DNA of 64,000 bases from contig CM068377.1 in assembly GCA_034770075.1 (NCBI GenBank), forward strand, positions 57,592,275 to 57,656,274, written 5' to 3'. This document shows positions 25,023 to 35,795 of the stretch, piece by piece. The notes beneath the pieces are model-generated. The model was not told where the DNA came from. It was given only the letters and a program-made list of their open reading frames with translations, and made no database searches. This DNA comes from Aralia elata. Taxonomy: Eukaryota > Streptophyta > Magnoliopsida > Apiales > Araliaceae. Made by a program: the position numbers and the translations under genes. The first letter of the stretch is position 1. The number at the start of each line of letters is the position of its first letter.

Positions 25023-25853
25023 TCACTGCATGTCGTGACGGATCCGAGCCTGCTGACCAGAGAATGCTCCATCCCCGACCCTGCGACGAACAGAGCGACT
25101 GAACTCCCCTATCTCAGTCCGGGGCCTCCTGTAGGCTGCATCTAGGGCATATCCTAGGGTCTCGATCCTCACCGCCCCAGCCTCTAACCGGTCCTCCAAT
25201 AGGTCAACTCTACTTGATGCTCTGACCCAGGCGTCCCTTACTCGGACATTCTCAGCAACTTCTAGCCCAATCTCGAACTTCATGGCCTCCTGCTTGGCCT
25301 TCAGGTGGGCGATCTGTAGATCCCTCTGCTCCAGTCTCTCCCTCAACTCAGCGTTTCGAGCCACTAGCTGATGTAGCAGTGGTCCGACCTGCTGTGCTGA
25401 GGACTCGTAGCCCTGCAGCTGTACCTTAGCCACCCCTAAGTCATGCTCGAGCTGGTAGGCTAAGTCTCTGTACTGGTCCTCCATAAACTGATGGGTCTGG
25501 TTTTGCTCCTCCAAATGAGCAATCCGAGCCTCCAGCTCCTCATTTCTGCTAGTCAGCCCCTCGATAATATCATTGGCAGTGGACCCTATGCCATCAACAT
25601 CAGCAGGTGGCTCCTCCCCCTCGGTCTCGGGGTCCTCCTCCTCAGCCTCTGGATCCTGACTGTCCGACCTCATGACTCTACCTACCACCGGCTCTGGTAG
25701 CTCCCTCTGGTAGTCCTCCTCCGACTCGGACTCCTCCTGTAACAATCCCGGGGCAATAGGAGCATAGCCCACCAGCTGCTTCGCCACTACCGGTATGTCT
25801 ATAAATACCTCCTCCTCCTCACGGGCTCCACTAGTCTCCCCTACGACAGCCAT
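25023..25853 (-). CDS. Open coiled-coil ORF in non-autonomous element E
   Basis: A 276-codon uninterrupted frame on the minus strand. I choose the ATG at 25853 rather than one five codons upstream, because AGG-ATG at this point matches the start context of element B's pre-gag ORF. Residues 1-30 include 'AREEEEVFIDIPVVAKQLV'. An acidic stretch follows to about residue 95 ('DPEAEEEDPETEGEEPP'). The rest is a heptad-rich coiled coil ('LTSRNEELEARIAHLEEQN', 'NAELRERLEQRDLQIAHLK') ending in a basic tail. It is the first ORF after the primer binding site, as in B. The element has no gag-pol, yet this frame is intact while B's copy has a stop. I do not recognise a named family; a structural or RNA-associated role is only a guess. 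Confidence 0.7.
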   Translation of the reverse strand: MAVVGETSGAREEEEVFIDIPVVAKQLVGYAPIAPGLLQEESESEEDYQRELPEPVVGRVMRSDSQDPEAEEEDPETEGEEPPADVDGIGSTANDIIEGLTSRNEELEARIAHLEEQNQTHQFMEDQYRDLAYQLEHDLGVAKVQLQGYESSAQQVGPLLHQLVARNAELRERLEQRDLQIAHLKAKQEAMKFEIGLEVAENVRVRDAWVRASSRVDLLEDRLEAGAVRIETLGYALDAAYRRPRTEIGEFSRSVRRRVGDGAFSGQQARIRHDMQ

Positions 25854-26061
25854 CCTACAAACACACAAAAACTAACATTAGTACAGCAATAAAATATATT
25901 CATTGAAGAAATGAAATTATATTTCATTGGGTACTACTCGACTCGATGAATTCCCCAATTCATCAAAACCACATATGACAAATCTCCTCGATTTATCTCC
26001 TAACACTCGATACGAGTTTACTATGAAGGTTATAACCTAGGTTTCGCGATCCTAAAGTTTA
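25854..26061 (-). other. Leader of the E/C chimeric element
   Basis: Untranslated leader upstream of the coiled-coil ORF. It once joined directly to the primer binding site now at 43800-43812; element G is inserted between them. Confidence 0.65.
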
Positions 26062-26066
26062 TAACC
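26062..26066. repeat. Left target site duplication of element G (TAACC)
   Basis: TAACC abuts the LTR start; the same five bases follow G's 3' LTR at 43791-43795. Confidence 0.93.
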
Positions 26067-28207
26067 TGTAGACACCCAAATTTTACGTTCCCTGTACTAA
26101 CCATGACAGGAGGGCAAAATCGTCAATTGAACCGGCTTGCGGGAGTGAAGGAATGGGCCCAAGGGCGAGCGCCCGACACCGCCGCAGGGATTGGCAATCA
26201 AAGCTGATGTGACAATAAGGCCATCCGAGACAGACATCCCCGAATGAGGTGACGCGTCTCCCGGAGATTCCCGGACTGCAAAATACGAGCCCTTCGACGG
26301 AAATCAACGGTATGGCACGGAAATCGAGACAAGGTGCGGAAAATGAGAAAATCAGCACAGTCAGCCGCAGATCAATCCGCGGCCAAGGACGGAACTCGAG
26401 ACGGCACGGGACTCGAGCGCACGGGACTCGAGCGCACGGGACTCGAGCGCGGCTGGGGGGAGAACCAAGGGCCAGCCGCAGATCAATCTGCGGCCAGCCA
26501 CAGATCAATCTGCGGCTGCCCTTGGCAGTCCTTTATCAGGCCATTTCGCATACAGGAAAAAAAGAGAAGGAAGAAGAAGAAAAATCCAGCAGCAGCAGCT
26601 CGGAAATAGGGAGAAAACAGCAACAAAATAAGGGCAATTAGGAGAGAAAAAGAGTGAAAAGAGTGAGGAATTGTACCAAGTTTGTGAGATTATATCTCAT
26701 ATTTTCTACTCTACTCAATACACAAATTCCTACATATTGTGGGGATCATTTTGCAAGGTGAAAATCTTTTGTTTTGACATTCGCTCGTACCATTTTGATA
26801 GGCTCTTATTATCCGAGTCCTCTTAAATGTATCCTTTTTTTGCGTTGTATTGTGAAATCACGGATTAGGGATTATTAGTGAGGGTTCCATTGGAACAAAA
26901 TTCTTCCTAATAACCCGAGGATATCCAACGGGTGGAATTTCTAGCTTGTTTATGGTGATTGCTTGGATGTAATTTAGTTAGACTATCATTTTCGGATATC
27001 ATGGTGTATTAGGCAATCCGTGTTGTTTTAGTTTCGTAGAATTCGTTTTGCGGGTATGTAGTAATCTTGGTGTGAGCCTAGGAATGCGACCCCGTGGTCC
27101 AAATCCGATGATGGACGTTTTGATACATGTAATGGATGCAAGGTACTCGTGTTGTTGTAACATGTAATCGTTGGGCCTTAAAACGACGCTAGAGCGAGAA
27201 TCGGGTTTAAGGCCCCGTAATAGTAAAATATGTGATTGTTGGCGTTAGGGGATATTTTGATGGCTTACATGCCCATGAATAGCCCCCTACGCGTTTGATA
27301 TTTAGTTCGATTTGTAAACACCCAACAAAAAGATTTCAAAGCCAAGACAATAAAGATTTTGCTAAAATTAATCAAAGTAGGATATTAGCATCACGAGGCT
27401 AAAAATTGGAAGTGTTAATGAAAGTCGATTCCTATTTTACGAGAAAGCTAAAAGAAAGTTGTTTCCAAATGTCACAAAAAATGGTTTTATAAAGAGAAAT
27501 AAACGTTTTACTAAACCTTGATACATAGGGCGAAAGAGATTCTAGAAATTGCCTATCATTTAGGAAAGCAACGTATAAATCTCGATTCCTATTTTGGCTA
27601 AGGTTTAACAAACTCACGTTTTACCAAAACAAACACTTAATAAAAATCTTATAGCTTTTGTCAATTTAAAATCAAATCTTTCTCAATAAGAAAATAAGGT
27701 TTTCTCGTAAATACCGAAAAGACATTTTTTAGCATTCTCAAAATTAAAGCACGATTTTCCCTAAAAAATCCAAATGATTCTTTCATACAAACTCACCACA
27801 ACTTTCATTTAGGCACACACACACACACACACGCACGCATATACGTTTCATGAATTAAAGGATAGGAAAAGCATCAAGATTGCGGTAACCGTATTTCACG
27901 GAAGTCGGGGGGTGCCTAACACCTTCCCCTCGCTTAAGCAAGCCCCCGAACTCTATGAATCTCGATTCGCAGACCATTTAATTCGGAGTCACATATGAGC
28001 CATCGATTTATAAAAAACGAAAATTCGGATGAGTTGGTACATCCATTTCAAATATACCAACTGGCGACTCTGGTTAATTGGCTCATCATAAAAAAACGAT
28101 CTTTCAAAACCCCGTCGACATCAAGGCCGACCCTTTCCCAAATCACCTAAAACCGAAAAGGCTAAAATAGGAAAAGAAAGAGAGACGATAAAAACCCGGC
28201 GTCGACA
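26067..28207 (+). repeat. 5' LTR of element G
   Basis: 2141 bp, TGTAGACACCC to GGCGTCGACA. Landmarks: three palindromes of the type GCCGCAGATCAATCTGCGGC (26364-26383, 26475-26494, 26497-26516), three tandem copies of a 15-bp ACGGGACTCGAGCGC unit (26405-26450), and a CA microsatellite (27813-27832). No gene is supported. Confidence 0.93.
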
Positions 28208-28209
28208 GC

Positions 28210-28227
28210 TGGCGACTCTGCTGGGGA
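28210..28227 (+). promoter_or_regulatory. Element G primer binding site (tRNA-Arg type)
   Basis: TGGCGACTCTGCTGGGGA, two bases after the LTR end. I recognise it as the tRNA-Arg-complementary site reported for Ogre-type elements. Confidence 0.7.
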
Positions 28228-28984
28228 CCTTAGAGGGCTTAAGCCGCGTTTAAATCTTGATGCTATCCTATCCTTCAAAATTCATAAAATGTGTGTGCGT
28301 GCGATATTTTGATTTTTTACTTTTGTTGTGTGAATGCGTGTTTTGTCGAATAAATGAATGGAATTGCTTTACTTTTGAGTAATCATTTGCATACGGTGAG
28401 GACGATGAATGTGAATGTATGTTGAGAGAGTACCTCCTCCTGAGGCGAACCTGTCGGTTGCTTATTACTGGACTCGAAGGGGCTGCTCCCCGGAGATGGC
28501 TCAGGAAACGCACCACCCAAATCCGCTCCAATCGAAAGGGCTCAAACGAGTAGATTGCGAAGATTTGGGGACCTTCATGCCGAAAAGCCCGTGAGAGTAA
28601 CCCTAGGATAGGTCATCCTCAGATTAACCCAACGCAGGAAAAGTCTCTTCATGCCTTTTTACGTTTATATGTCTAAATGTCATGATCTCATTCAATATTC
28701 ATATATCCCTTTCCTGTGTCAAAAGAGATTACTAACCTCTGTGAATTGCAGGGAATAGTTGGGGAAGCATAATAAAGCATGATTAGCATTGGTTATTGCA
28801 TTAAAGGACTACTAACTTTCTGTTTTACAGGGAAAGATTAAAAAACCCAAAGCACAAAAAGTTACAGCTTTTGCATGCATCCATATCCTTTCATTTCCCC
28901 GGACTAAACTTCGAACCGTTGTTTTGTAGGATTGCTCCTCAAACCCGTTCGCAGTCTAAGAAAGCCCAAAATTCTACATCTGAA
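28228..28984 (+). other. Element G leader with tandem splice-acceptor-like signals
   Basis: About 760 bases before gag. TTACTAAC (28729-28736) is followed by GCAG ending 28751. CTACTAAC (28809-28816) is followed by a pyrimidine run and CAG ending 28830. A pyrimidine-rich stretch ends in TAG at 28929. These resemble branch-point/acceptor pairs. A possible donor, ACG|GTGAGG, is near 28397. Confidence 0.5.
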
Positions 28985-30687
28985 ATGGCTGATATTCCTA
29001 ACCATGGTTCCATATCTCGGGAAGAGTTTGATGACTTCAAAAACAGATGATGGAAATGGCCACGATGCTAAGGGAGCAGTTCCTACTCAGACAGGATCCG
29101 CCAAACCAAGGACCACATAATATTCCACCACCAGGGGGTGACCAGAATCCTCCTAAAAATATTGCAAACCTGGGTAAGGATGACCAACCCCAACTCAAGG
29201 ACGAGCCAGTCATTCCAAGGGTCGTTCCCATACCTAACAAAACAGTGATTACTATCCCAGAGGAAGGGGACACTGACGACCTTCGGAAAAAAATGAGACA
29301 CATGGAGGAGACCATCCAATCTCTGCGTGGCATAGGCTCCCTGGGTAGGGTCAATTACTCGGATCTGTGTGTTTTCCCCGGAGCCAGATATCCAGAAAAG
29401 TTCAAAGTCCCCGAGTTTGAAAAATACAATGGAAAGGGAGACCCCTACACGCATTTGAAAATATACATTGGAGAACTCGGGTCTTATGCCGAGGACGAGG
29501 GGTTGAGGATGCAACTATTCCAGAAAAGCTTAACAGGGGAGGCGAGGATCTGGTATGCCCGCCTTGACAACGCCCGAATCCACAACTGGGAAGAATTGGC
29601 CCATACTTTCTTAACCCAATACAGCTTTCAGGCCCAGATGGCCCCTGACAGGTACCAAATGACAAAAGTTAAGAAGCAGCCTAGGGAATCCTTCAGGGAA
29701 TATGCGCAACGATGGAGGGGCATGGCCGCACAAGTGAACCCTCCGATGAGCGAATCGGAGATGGTGATGACTTTTGTAGACATTCAGGAGGCACCGTATT
29801 ATGAACGAGTCATATCAGGGATTGGTAGGCCTTTCGCCGAAATGTTAAAACACGGAGAAATGGTGGACATGGGTTTGAAATCCGGCAAAATTCGGGATCT
29901 CACGGCTTTGGAAACGGCTGCAGAACAGATCCAAAGCGGTAATTATGGCAGCACTTCCCGAAGGGTGCAAAAGAAAAAAGAGGAGGACGTCTCCCTCATC
30001 CTTCAGGGCTCATCCAAAAAGGCAGAAAGCCATCTTCCGGTACAGGTGCAGAGGGTAGGGCCATCCCGGCAGCCCAACTTCACAGATCAAAGAGCAGAGG
30101 GACGAAGGAGATATGAGGCCTCGCAAAATCGAGTATTCACCCCGCTCGGGGAGCCGCTTGAACGAGTATTAGCGGTATTGGTAGCCCAAAAGAAAATAGT
30201 TGGTCTGGCACCACCGAGTGACCCAAAGGGTAGAAGGTTTGACCCGAGCAAGCGATGTGCATACCACTCCAGTTCCCCTGGCCACGATACACAGGACTGT
30301 TGGACGTTGAAGCATCGAATCCAAAACCTGATTGACAGTGGGGAAATTGTGGTGGAACAGCCAGACTCCCCGAATGTTAAAGCAAATCCCCTGCCAAGAC
30401 ATGATGGAGGGGGAGTCAATGTGACGGAGGCAAGTGAGACTGGGGGGCCGCCAAGATTGAACTATGTGCAGAAAATTGAGGAAATGATCAATGTGATACA
30501 TGATCATGGGAGTGCACGAGGAGCGCCCATCAGGTTGATAGGGGTAGGTACGAATAGCTCAGAAGGACCGGTCAAGTTGACGGCTCCGAGGCCCATCATC
30601 TTTGCGGCAAGGCCGCAGCTCCCTATCAGTAGTCTAAAGACTGTACCCTGGAATTATGGGGGAACGCCAGAGGAAGCGGCCAGTTGA
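28985..30687 (+). pseudogene. Element G gag (Tat-type), near-intact
   Basis: The ATG at 28985 opens 'MADIPNHGSISREEF', which runs into a stop at 29048. The main frame (29047-30687, 546 codons) begins there in another phase, so either a one-base loss lies near 29042 or translation starts at 29047. The capsid-like retrotransposon gag domain covers roughly codons 115-300 ('KFKVPEFEKYNGKGDPYTHLK', 'LTGEARIWYARL', 'PRESFREYAQRWRGMAAQV'). A Cys/His motif near the end ('CAYHSSSPGHDTQDC') is Tat-like. The frame ends in TGA 30685-30687, but the next ORF continues in the same frame, so the TGA is either decay or a read-through site. Gag would form the particle and bind the element RNA. Confidence 0.85.
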
Positions 30688-30693
30688 GCTTCT

Positions 30694-32154
30694 GTGACGA
30701 CAAAGGGGAACCCCTTATACCTTCCCGGGCGAGTCCTTGAGAGCCAAAAGGAAAAAAATGAAGAGATTTCCGAAGAAAGGGCCATAGAGTTCTTAAAAAG
30801 GATGGATCACCCGGAAACGAGGGGGATTCAGATTTTAAATGAGGAGTCAACCTTAACATCAGTCATGGACCTGGTGTTGTCATCCAATAAGCATTGCAAA
30901 ACTTTGACGAAGGTTCTGGAGGAGGCATACGTGCCCAGGGGAATTAGTGAGGAAGGTTTCGGCCAGCTGGTGGGCCATTTGATGGAGAGCGACGTGATAT
31001 CCTTTGCAGATGAGGACATACCCAAGGAAGGAAGGGGACACCGGAAACCGCTACATATTGCGGTAATCTCCTCGGGGTATATGATGAATGGGGTATTGAT
31101 TGATGGGGGATCGGCATTGAATATTTGTCCCCTCAGCACATTGCAGAAGATGAACATTAATCCCAAGCGCCTACGGGCCAGTCACGTGGTGGTGCGAGCT
31201 TTCGATGGTTCCCGAAGGGATACAATTGGGGAAATAGAATTACCAGTGGAAATAGGTCCCTGTACTTTTGATATATCTTTCCAGGTCCTAGACATCACCG
31301 CCAGTTATAACCTGCTACTGGGGAGGCCGTGGATACACATGGCCGGGGCAGTGCCTTCTACGCTCCATCAACAAATCAAGCTAATCATCAATGGGAATCT
31401 GGTAACAATCTCGGCCAAATGTGATGACCCTTCTCCTCCCAGGGGTGGCCTACCAGTGATCAATGTGGATGAGTCGGCGGCACCAGCCAGCTTTCAGGCA
31501 CTAAAGATTAGCACTCCCCAATACAGATGCTTGGGGGCTCCAGCCGTGAAACCAGGGGTCTCTCCAGAACTTACTTTTGTTGCAAAGGAAATGATAAGGA
31601 TGAAATTCCAGCCTGGACAAGGGTTAGGAAGAAGCAGTCAAGGAATCACCAAGCCCATTCAACTGCCCCATCAGGTAGGCAAGGCAGGTTTGGGATATCA
31701 TGGAGGTATAACATGGAGAAGCCGTCAGGGCATGGACCCGATTCGATTGATTGGCAGCCCGGTGACCCCGGTCAACAATAAGCAGGGGACTGGCGAGCCT
31801 GTGACTAGAGCAGGGGGTGAAGATTTGTCCCCCACGAATGATGAATTAGCCAAAAGGGAAAGTTTCCTACAGGAGATCGCGGAAGAGTTCGAAACCCAAT
31901 GCTATATCCCCGGACAATTAATAAGCAATGAAGAGGGGACGAATGTTGCCACACCAGGAGCCCAACAAAGTGTGCCTATCATCGATTGGGCAGGGTTGAT
32001 TATTCCTAAGGGGGGTATGAAGGGAGACTCGGGCGATGTGGCCGTGGTCATCAGGGAAGTGTCCGGTATAAAGCCACCTCTCATCAAGCACATATCGTCT
32101 GACCTGACCATCGACAATTGGACCGTGAGGCCAATAAAATCCAAACAAGGGTAA
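30694..32154 (+). CDS. Element G protease region with G-patch
   Basis: 486 codons in the same phase as gag. The aspartic protease active site is 'GVLIDGGSALNICPL' near 31090, and the fold continues to 'NLLLGRPWIH'. After it, 'MKFQPGQGLGRSSQGI' near 31600 resembles a G-patch, a glycine-rich RNA-binding motif that also follows protease in some retroviruses. The open frame closes at TAA 32152-32154, which lies just inside a predicted intron. Splicing at 32150/32320 would carry the frame straight into RT. The frame is intact from 30694 to the donor site. Confidence 0.85.
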   Translation: MTTKGNPLYLPGRVLESQKEKNEEISEERAIEFLKRMDHPETRGIQILNEESTLTSVMDLVLSSNKHCKTLTKVLEEAYVPRGISEEGFGQLVGHLMESDVISFADEDIPKEGRGHRKPLHIAVISSGYMMNGVLIDGGSALNICPLSTLQKMNINPKRLRASHVVVRAFDGSRRDTIGEIELPVEIGPCTFDISFQVLDITASYNLLLGRPWIHMAGAVPSTLHQQIKLIINGNLVTISAKCDDPSPPRGGLPVINVDESAAPASFQALKISTPQYRCLGAPAVKPGVSPELTFVAKEMIRMKFQPGQGLGRSSQGITKPIQLPHQVGKAGLGYHGGITWRSRQGMDPIRLIGSPVTPVNNKQGTGEPVTRAGGEDLSPTNDELAKRESFLQEIAEEFETQCYIPGQLISNEEGTNVATPGAQQSVPIIDWAGLIIPKGGMKGDSGDVAVVIREVSGIKPPLIKHISSDLTIDNWTVRPIKSKQG

Positions 32155-32319
32155 AACCCGACGTCAGGGTGGTAAACCCCAGAGGATGGGGGAACGAAGA
32201 AGTTTGATATTTTGTTGTTGTTTTATTTCTGCATAATTATGTCGTTCCTTCGTGTTATTTGAAAATGCGATCGTCGTGGAAAATGATTTATATATGACAA
32301 GTATTTTATTTCATGTCAG
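32151..32319 (+). other. Predicted intron joining protease to RT (169 nt)
   Basis: Donor CAAGG|GTAAAA at 32150/32151 and acceptor ATGTCAG|GTGTACC at 32319/32320. The interior is T-rich and contains the protease stop. The splice is phase-preserving: two bases of a Gly codon before and one after, leading into 'CTKLNNPC', which is in the RT frame. Ogre elements are known to splice an intron at this place. Splicing is inferred from sequence only. Confidence 0.75.
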
Positions 32320-33556
32320 GTGTACCAAATTGAATAATCCTTGCCTAACAAACGATCTTTCAAATTTGAATGAGGATTATGATTTTGACATTGAGCTGGA
32401 TTTCGATTTGATGGGCATTGAGCAAGACGAGACAGATTACGACGATGCGCCTGACGAGATCAAAGGATGGGTCGAGGATAAACCCAAACCCAATTTGGAC
32501 CAAACCATCACCATTGATATTGGAACCCCAGACAAGCCAAAAGAACTCAAGATAGGGATAAACCTCACCACCAGCCAAAAAGTAGAAATAGCTGAGTTGC
32601 TAAGCCAATATGAGGATGTCTTTGCCTGGTCGCACGAGGATATGATCGGATTGTCCACCGACATCGTGGTCCACCGGTTGCCCATCAAGGAGGGTTTCAG
32701 GCCTGTCAAGCAGAAGCTAAGGAAGTTGAAACCTGAGTGGAGCTTAAAGGTGAAAGAGGAGATCATTAAACAATTCCGGGCCGGAATCATTATGGTGTCC
32801 ACTTACCCGGAATGGCTATCCAATGTAGTCCCAGTGGCTAAACCTGGAGGAAAGGTGAGGGTATGCGTGGACTACAGAGATCTAAACAAGGCCAGTCTCA
32901 AGGACAACTTCCCGGTGCCTTTCATACACATCCTGGTGGATAACACAGCCCAGTACGAAATGTACTCTTTTGTGGATTGCTTCGCGGGATATCATCAGAT
33001 AATGGTGGCGGAGGAAGATCGGGAAAAGACCGCATTTATCACCCCTTGGGGCACTTTCTGCTATAGACGATTGGCTTTTGGTCTCACAAATGCAGGGGCT
33101 ACCTATCAGAGAGCTATGATGGCCCTGTTCCATGATATGATGCATAAGGAGATAGAGGTCTACGTGGATGACATTATTGTGAAATCGAAGGTAGAGTCTG
33201 ATCATATAACCCACCTCAAAAAGCTGTTCGAGCGGCTCAGAAAGTATAATTTGAAACTCAATCCAGCCAAGTGTGCTTTCGGAGTACAATCGGGTAAGCT
33301 CTTGGGATTCCTGGTTAGTGATCGGGGCATTGAGTTGGATCCGGCAAAGATTAAGGCCATTGTGGATATGCCGGCACCTCACACAGAGAAAGAGATAAGA
33401 GGATTCCTGGGAAGAATAAACTTCATCAGCCGTTTCATATCCCACTTGACAACTACGTGCGAGCCAATTTTCAAGTTGTTGAGGAAGGGTGCTTCCCAAG
33501 AATGGAATGAGCAATGTCAGAGGGCCTTTCAGACCATTAAAAAAGCAGCTGACTGA
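32320..33556 (+). CDS. Element G reverse transcriptase
   Basis: RT of the Ty3/gypsy type. The upstream linker is acidic. The core includes 'RVCVDYRDLNKASLKDNFPVP' (near 32860), 'FAGYHQIMVAEEDREKTAF', 'LTNAGATYQRAM' and the catalytic 'YVDD' near 33160. The open frame extends 5' to 32252 without a good start, which fits an exon entered by splicing at 32320. A run of six A at 33539-33544 shifts the frame, and the reading continues in phase 0 from there as RNase H. RT makes cDNA from element RNA in the particle. Confidence 0.87.
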
Positions 33557-35795
33557 GGCACCGGTGCTGGTACCCCCAAAGGATGGGATCCCCCTGTTTA
33601 TGTACATATCGGTCAATGCCATCGCGATGGGGTGCATGCTGGGACAAAAGAATGAGGCAGGTAAAGAGCAGGCCATCTATTACCTCAGCAAGAGATTTAG
33701 CCAATGTGAACAGAATTACACTCCCATCGAGAAGACCTGTTGTGCTCTGGCCTGGGCTGCAGGGAGATTACAGCATTACCTCCATGGGCATACTACGTAC
33801 CTGATATCGAGAATGGATCCCCTGAAATATATTTTTGAAAGGCCCATGTTGAATTGTCGACTATCAAGATGGCAGTTAATCTTACAGCAGTTCGACATGG
33901 TATACGTAACTCAGAAAGCCATGAAGGGGCAAGGAATTGCAGATCAGTTGGCCGAGACGCCGTCGGGAGGGGTGGAACCGTTAGAAACTCCTCTACCGGG
34001 CGAAGATATATTTTGGGTGTCAGATACGAAATGCAATGACGAGGGACAATTCTGGAAGCTGTATTTTGATGGTGCCAGGAATGCTGAAGGGGCAGGAGCC
34101 GGAGCAGTCCTGGTCTCTATCACCGGAGAACAATACCCCGTGGCCACTAAATTGCAGTTCAGTAATTCGAATAATACAGCTGAGTACGAGGGATGTATTT
34201 TGGGACTCCGTTTTGCACGCGATATGGGAGTGAAGAGACTGGCGGTGTTTGGGGATTCAGAACTGGTAATCAGACAGGCGATCGGGGTGTACAACACGAA
34301 AGAGCTCCGGTTGCTCCCATACCACCGATGTGTTGTCCAATTAATGCAAGAATTTGAAGATATCGCTTTCCGACATATTCCCCGTGGACGGAATGATTTT
34401 GCCGATGCATTGGCAACGTTGGCTTCCTTGATCCATATCATCAAAAGAAGGGACGCTCCACAGATTGAGATAGCAGTACAGAATGCCCCGGCATACGAAG
34501 AACATGTTGCAGTATTATTAGGCGAGGTGGTTCTGCCAAAGCAGCCTTGGTATCACAACATAAGGGAATATCTAAGGGATAGATCCATTCCCGACCAGGC
34601 GAGTCGAACTGAGAGGATGAGAATTCAAAAAATGGCGATGAAGTTCTACTTGAGTGGGGATTCACTCTACAAGAGGGATGCTGGTTTGGGACTGTTGCAG
34701 TGCGTGGATGAGACGCAGGCCCAAAGGATTATGAACGAAATACATGGTGGAGTGTGTGGGCCACACATGAGTGGACCGATGCTGGCCAAAAAGATTTTGA
34801 GAACAGGGCATTATTGGTTGACCTTAAAAGCTGACTGTGATGATCATGTCAAACGGTGTTACCAATGTCAGGCGCACGGTAATGTGATCCATACGCCCCC
34901 CAATGAACTGCACTGTATGACCTCCCCGTGGCCATTCTCAATGTGGGGAATGGACGTGATCGGACCAATAGAGCCCAAAGCAAGCAATGGGCACCGATTC
35001 ATCTTCGTCATGATCGATTATTTCACCAAATGGGTAGAAGCAGCCTCTTTCCCCAAGGTCACTCAGGAGGTTATCGTTGGGTTCATCAGGAATAATGTCA
35101 TTTGTCGATACGGGCAACCTGAGGTTTTGGTCTCCGACAATGCTAAGAATTTGAACAATGCCCTCATGAAGGGATTGTGCGACCAGTTTAAGATCAAGCA
35201 CCTCAACTCTGTCATTTACCGTCCCAAAATGAATGGGGCAGTGGAGGCTGCCAATAAGAACATCAAGAAGATCATGGCAAAAATGTCTGCTAATCATCGG
35301 GGATGGCCAGATCTGCTACCCCTCACCCTACTGGCATATCGAACATCAACGCGCACTTCTACAGGGGCAACCCCTTACGCTTTGGTGTATGGAATGGAGG
35401 CCGTCCTGCCAATTGAAGTTGAGATGGCGTCCCTCAGAATAATGATCGATGCTCAGATAGGCGAGGAGGATTGGATGCAAAGTCGATACGACCAGTTGGC
35501 CTTAATTGATGAAAGGAGGGTGGCTGCTGTTTGGCACGGTCAGTTATATCAACAAAGGATCTCTCGATCATATGACAAAAGGATAAGACCTCGGAAATTC
35601 AAGGAGAATGACCTGGTGCTAAAGAGAGTCATGCCTTGCCAAGATGAGGCTAAGGGGAAGTTTGCCCCAAACTGGGAGGGACCTTTTGTAATTAAAAAGG
35701 TGCTATCCGGAGGAGCCCTCATATTGCAAGAAATGGATGGTGAGACATTTCCACAACCCCTAAATTCTGACTCAGTGAAGCGATTCTATGCTTAA
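33540..35795 (+). CDS. Element G RNase H, second (archaeal-type) RNase H and integrase
   Basis: The open frame runs 33489-35795; real coding probably enters after the A-run frameshift at 33539-33544. First comes the RT-linked RNase H ('YYLSKRFSQCEQNYTPIEK', to about 33950). A second RNase H follows at about 34045-34425, with 'LYFDGARN', 'NTAEYEG', 'FGDSELV' and 'DFADALATL'; such an extra archaeal-type RNase H marks the Tat lineage. Integrase follows: a zinc-binding segment (34735-34880), 'MWGMDVIGP', 'LVSDNAKN' and 'NGAVEAANKNIKK' as the D, D and E of the core, then a C-terminal domain ('NWEGPFVIKKV'). All catalytic residues I expect are present. Confidence 0.88.
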   Translation, partial: KKQLTEAPVLVPPKDGIPLFMYISVNAIAMGCMLGQKNEAGKEQAIYYLSKRFSQCEQNYTPIEKTCCALAWAAGRLQHYLHGHTTYLISRMDPLKYIFERPMLNCRLSRWQLILQQFDMVYVTQKAMKGQGIADQLAETPSGGVEPLETPLPGEDIFWVSDTKCNDEGQFWKLYFDGARNAEGAGAGAVLVSITGEQYPVATKLQFSNSNNTAEYEGCILGLRFARDMGVKRLAVFGDSELVIRQAIGVYNTKELRLLPYHRCVVQLMQEFEDIAFRHIPRGRNDFADALATLASLIHIIKRRDAPQIEIAVQNAPAYEEHVAVLLGEVVLPKQPWYHNIREYLRDRSIPDQASRTERMRIQKMAMKFYLSGDSLYKRDAGLGLLQCVDETQAQRIMNEIHGGVCGPHMSGPMLAKKILRTGHYWLTLKADCDDHVKRCYQCQAHGNVIHTPPNELHCMTSPWPFSMWGMDVIGPIEPKASNGHRFIFVMIDYFTKWVEAASFPKVTQEVIVGFIRNNVICRYGQPEVLVSDNAKNLNNALMKGLCDQFKIKHLNSVIYRPKMNGAVEAANKNIKKIMAKMSANHRGWPDLLPLTLLAYRTSTRTSTGATPYALVYGMEAVLPIEVEMASLRIMIDAQIGEEDWMQSRYDQLALIDERRVAAVWHGQLYQQRISRSYDKRIRPRKFKENDLVLKRVMPCQDEAKGKFAPNWEGPFVIKKVLSGGALILQEMDGETFPQPLNSDSVKRFYA

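Noticed and set aside
26083..26641. Frames of 91-141 codons in the G LTR (also at 41641-42226)
   Set aside because: Created by GC-rich palindromes and the 15-bp repeat; the LTR copies differ by a repeat unit and no protein family is recognisable.
32882..34665. Several minus-strand frames of 74-264 codons opposite G's pol
   Set aside because: Shadows of RT, RNase H and integrase; no domain pattern of their own.
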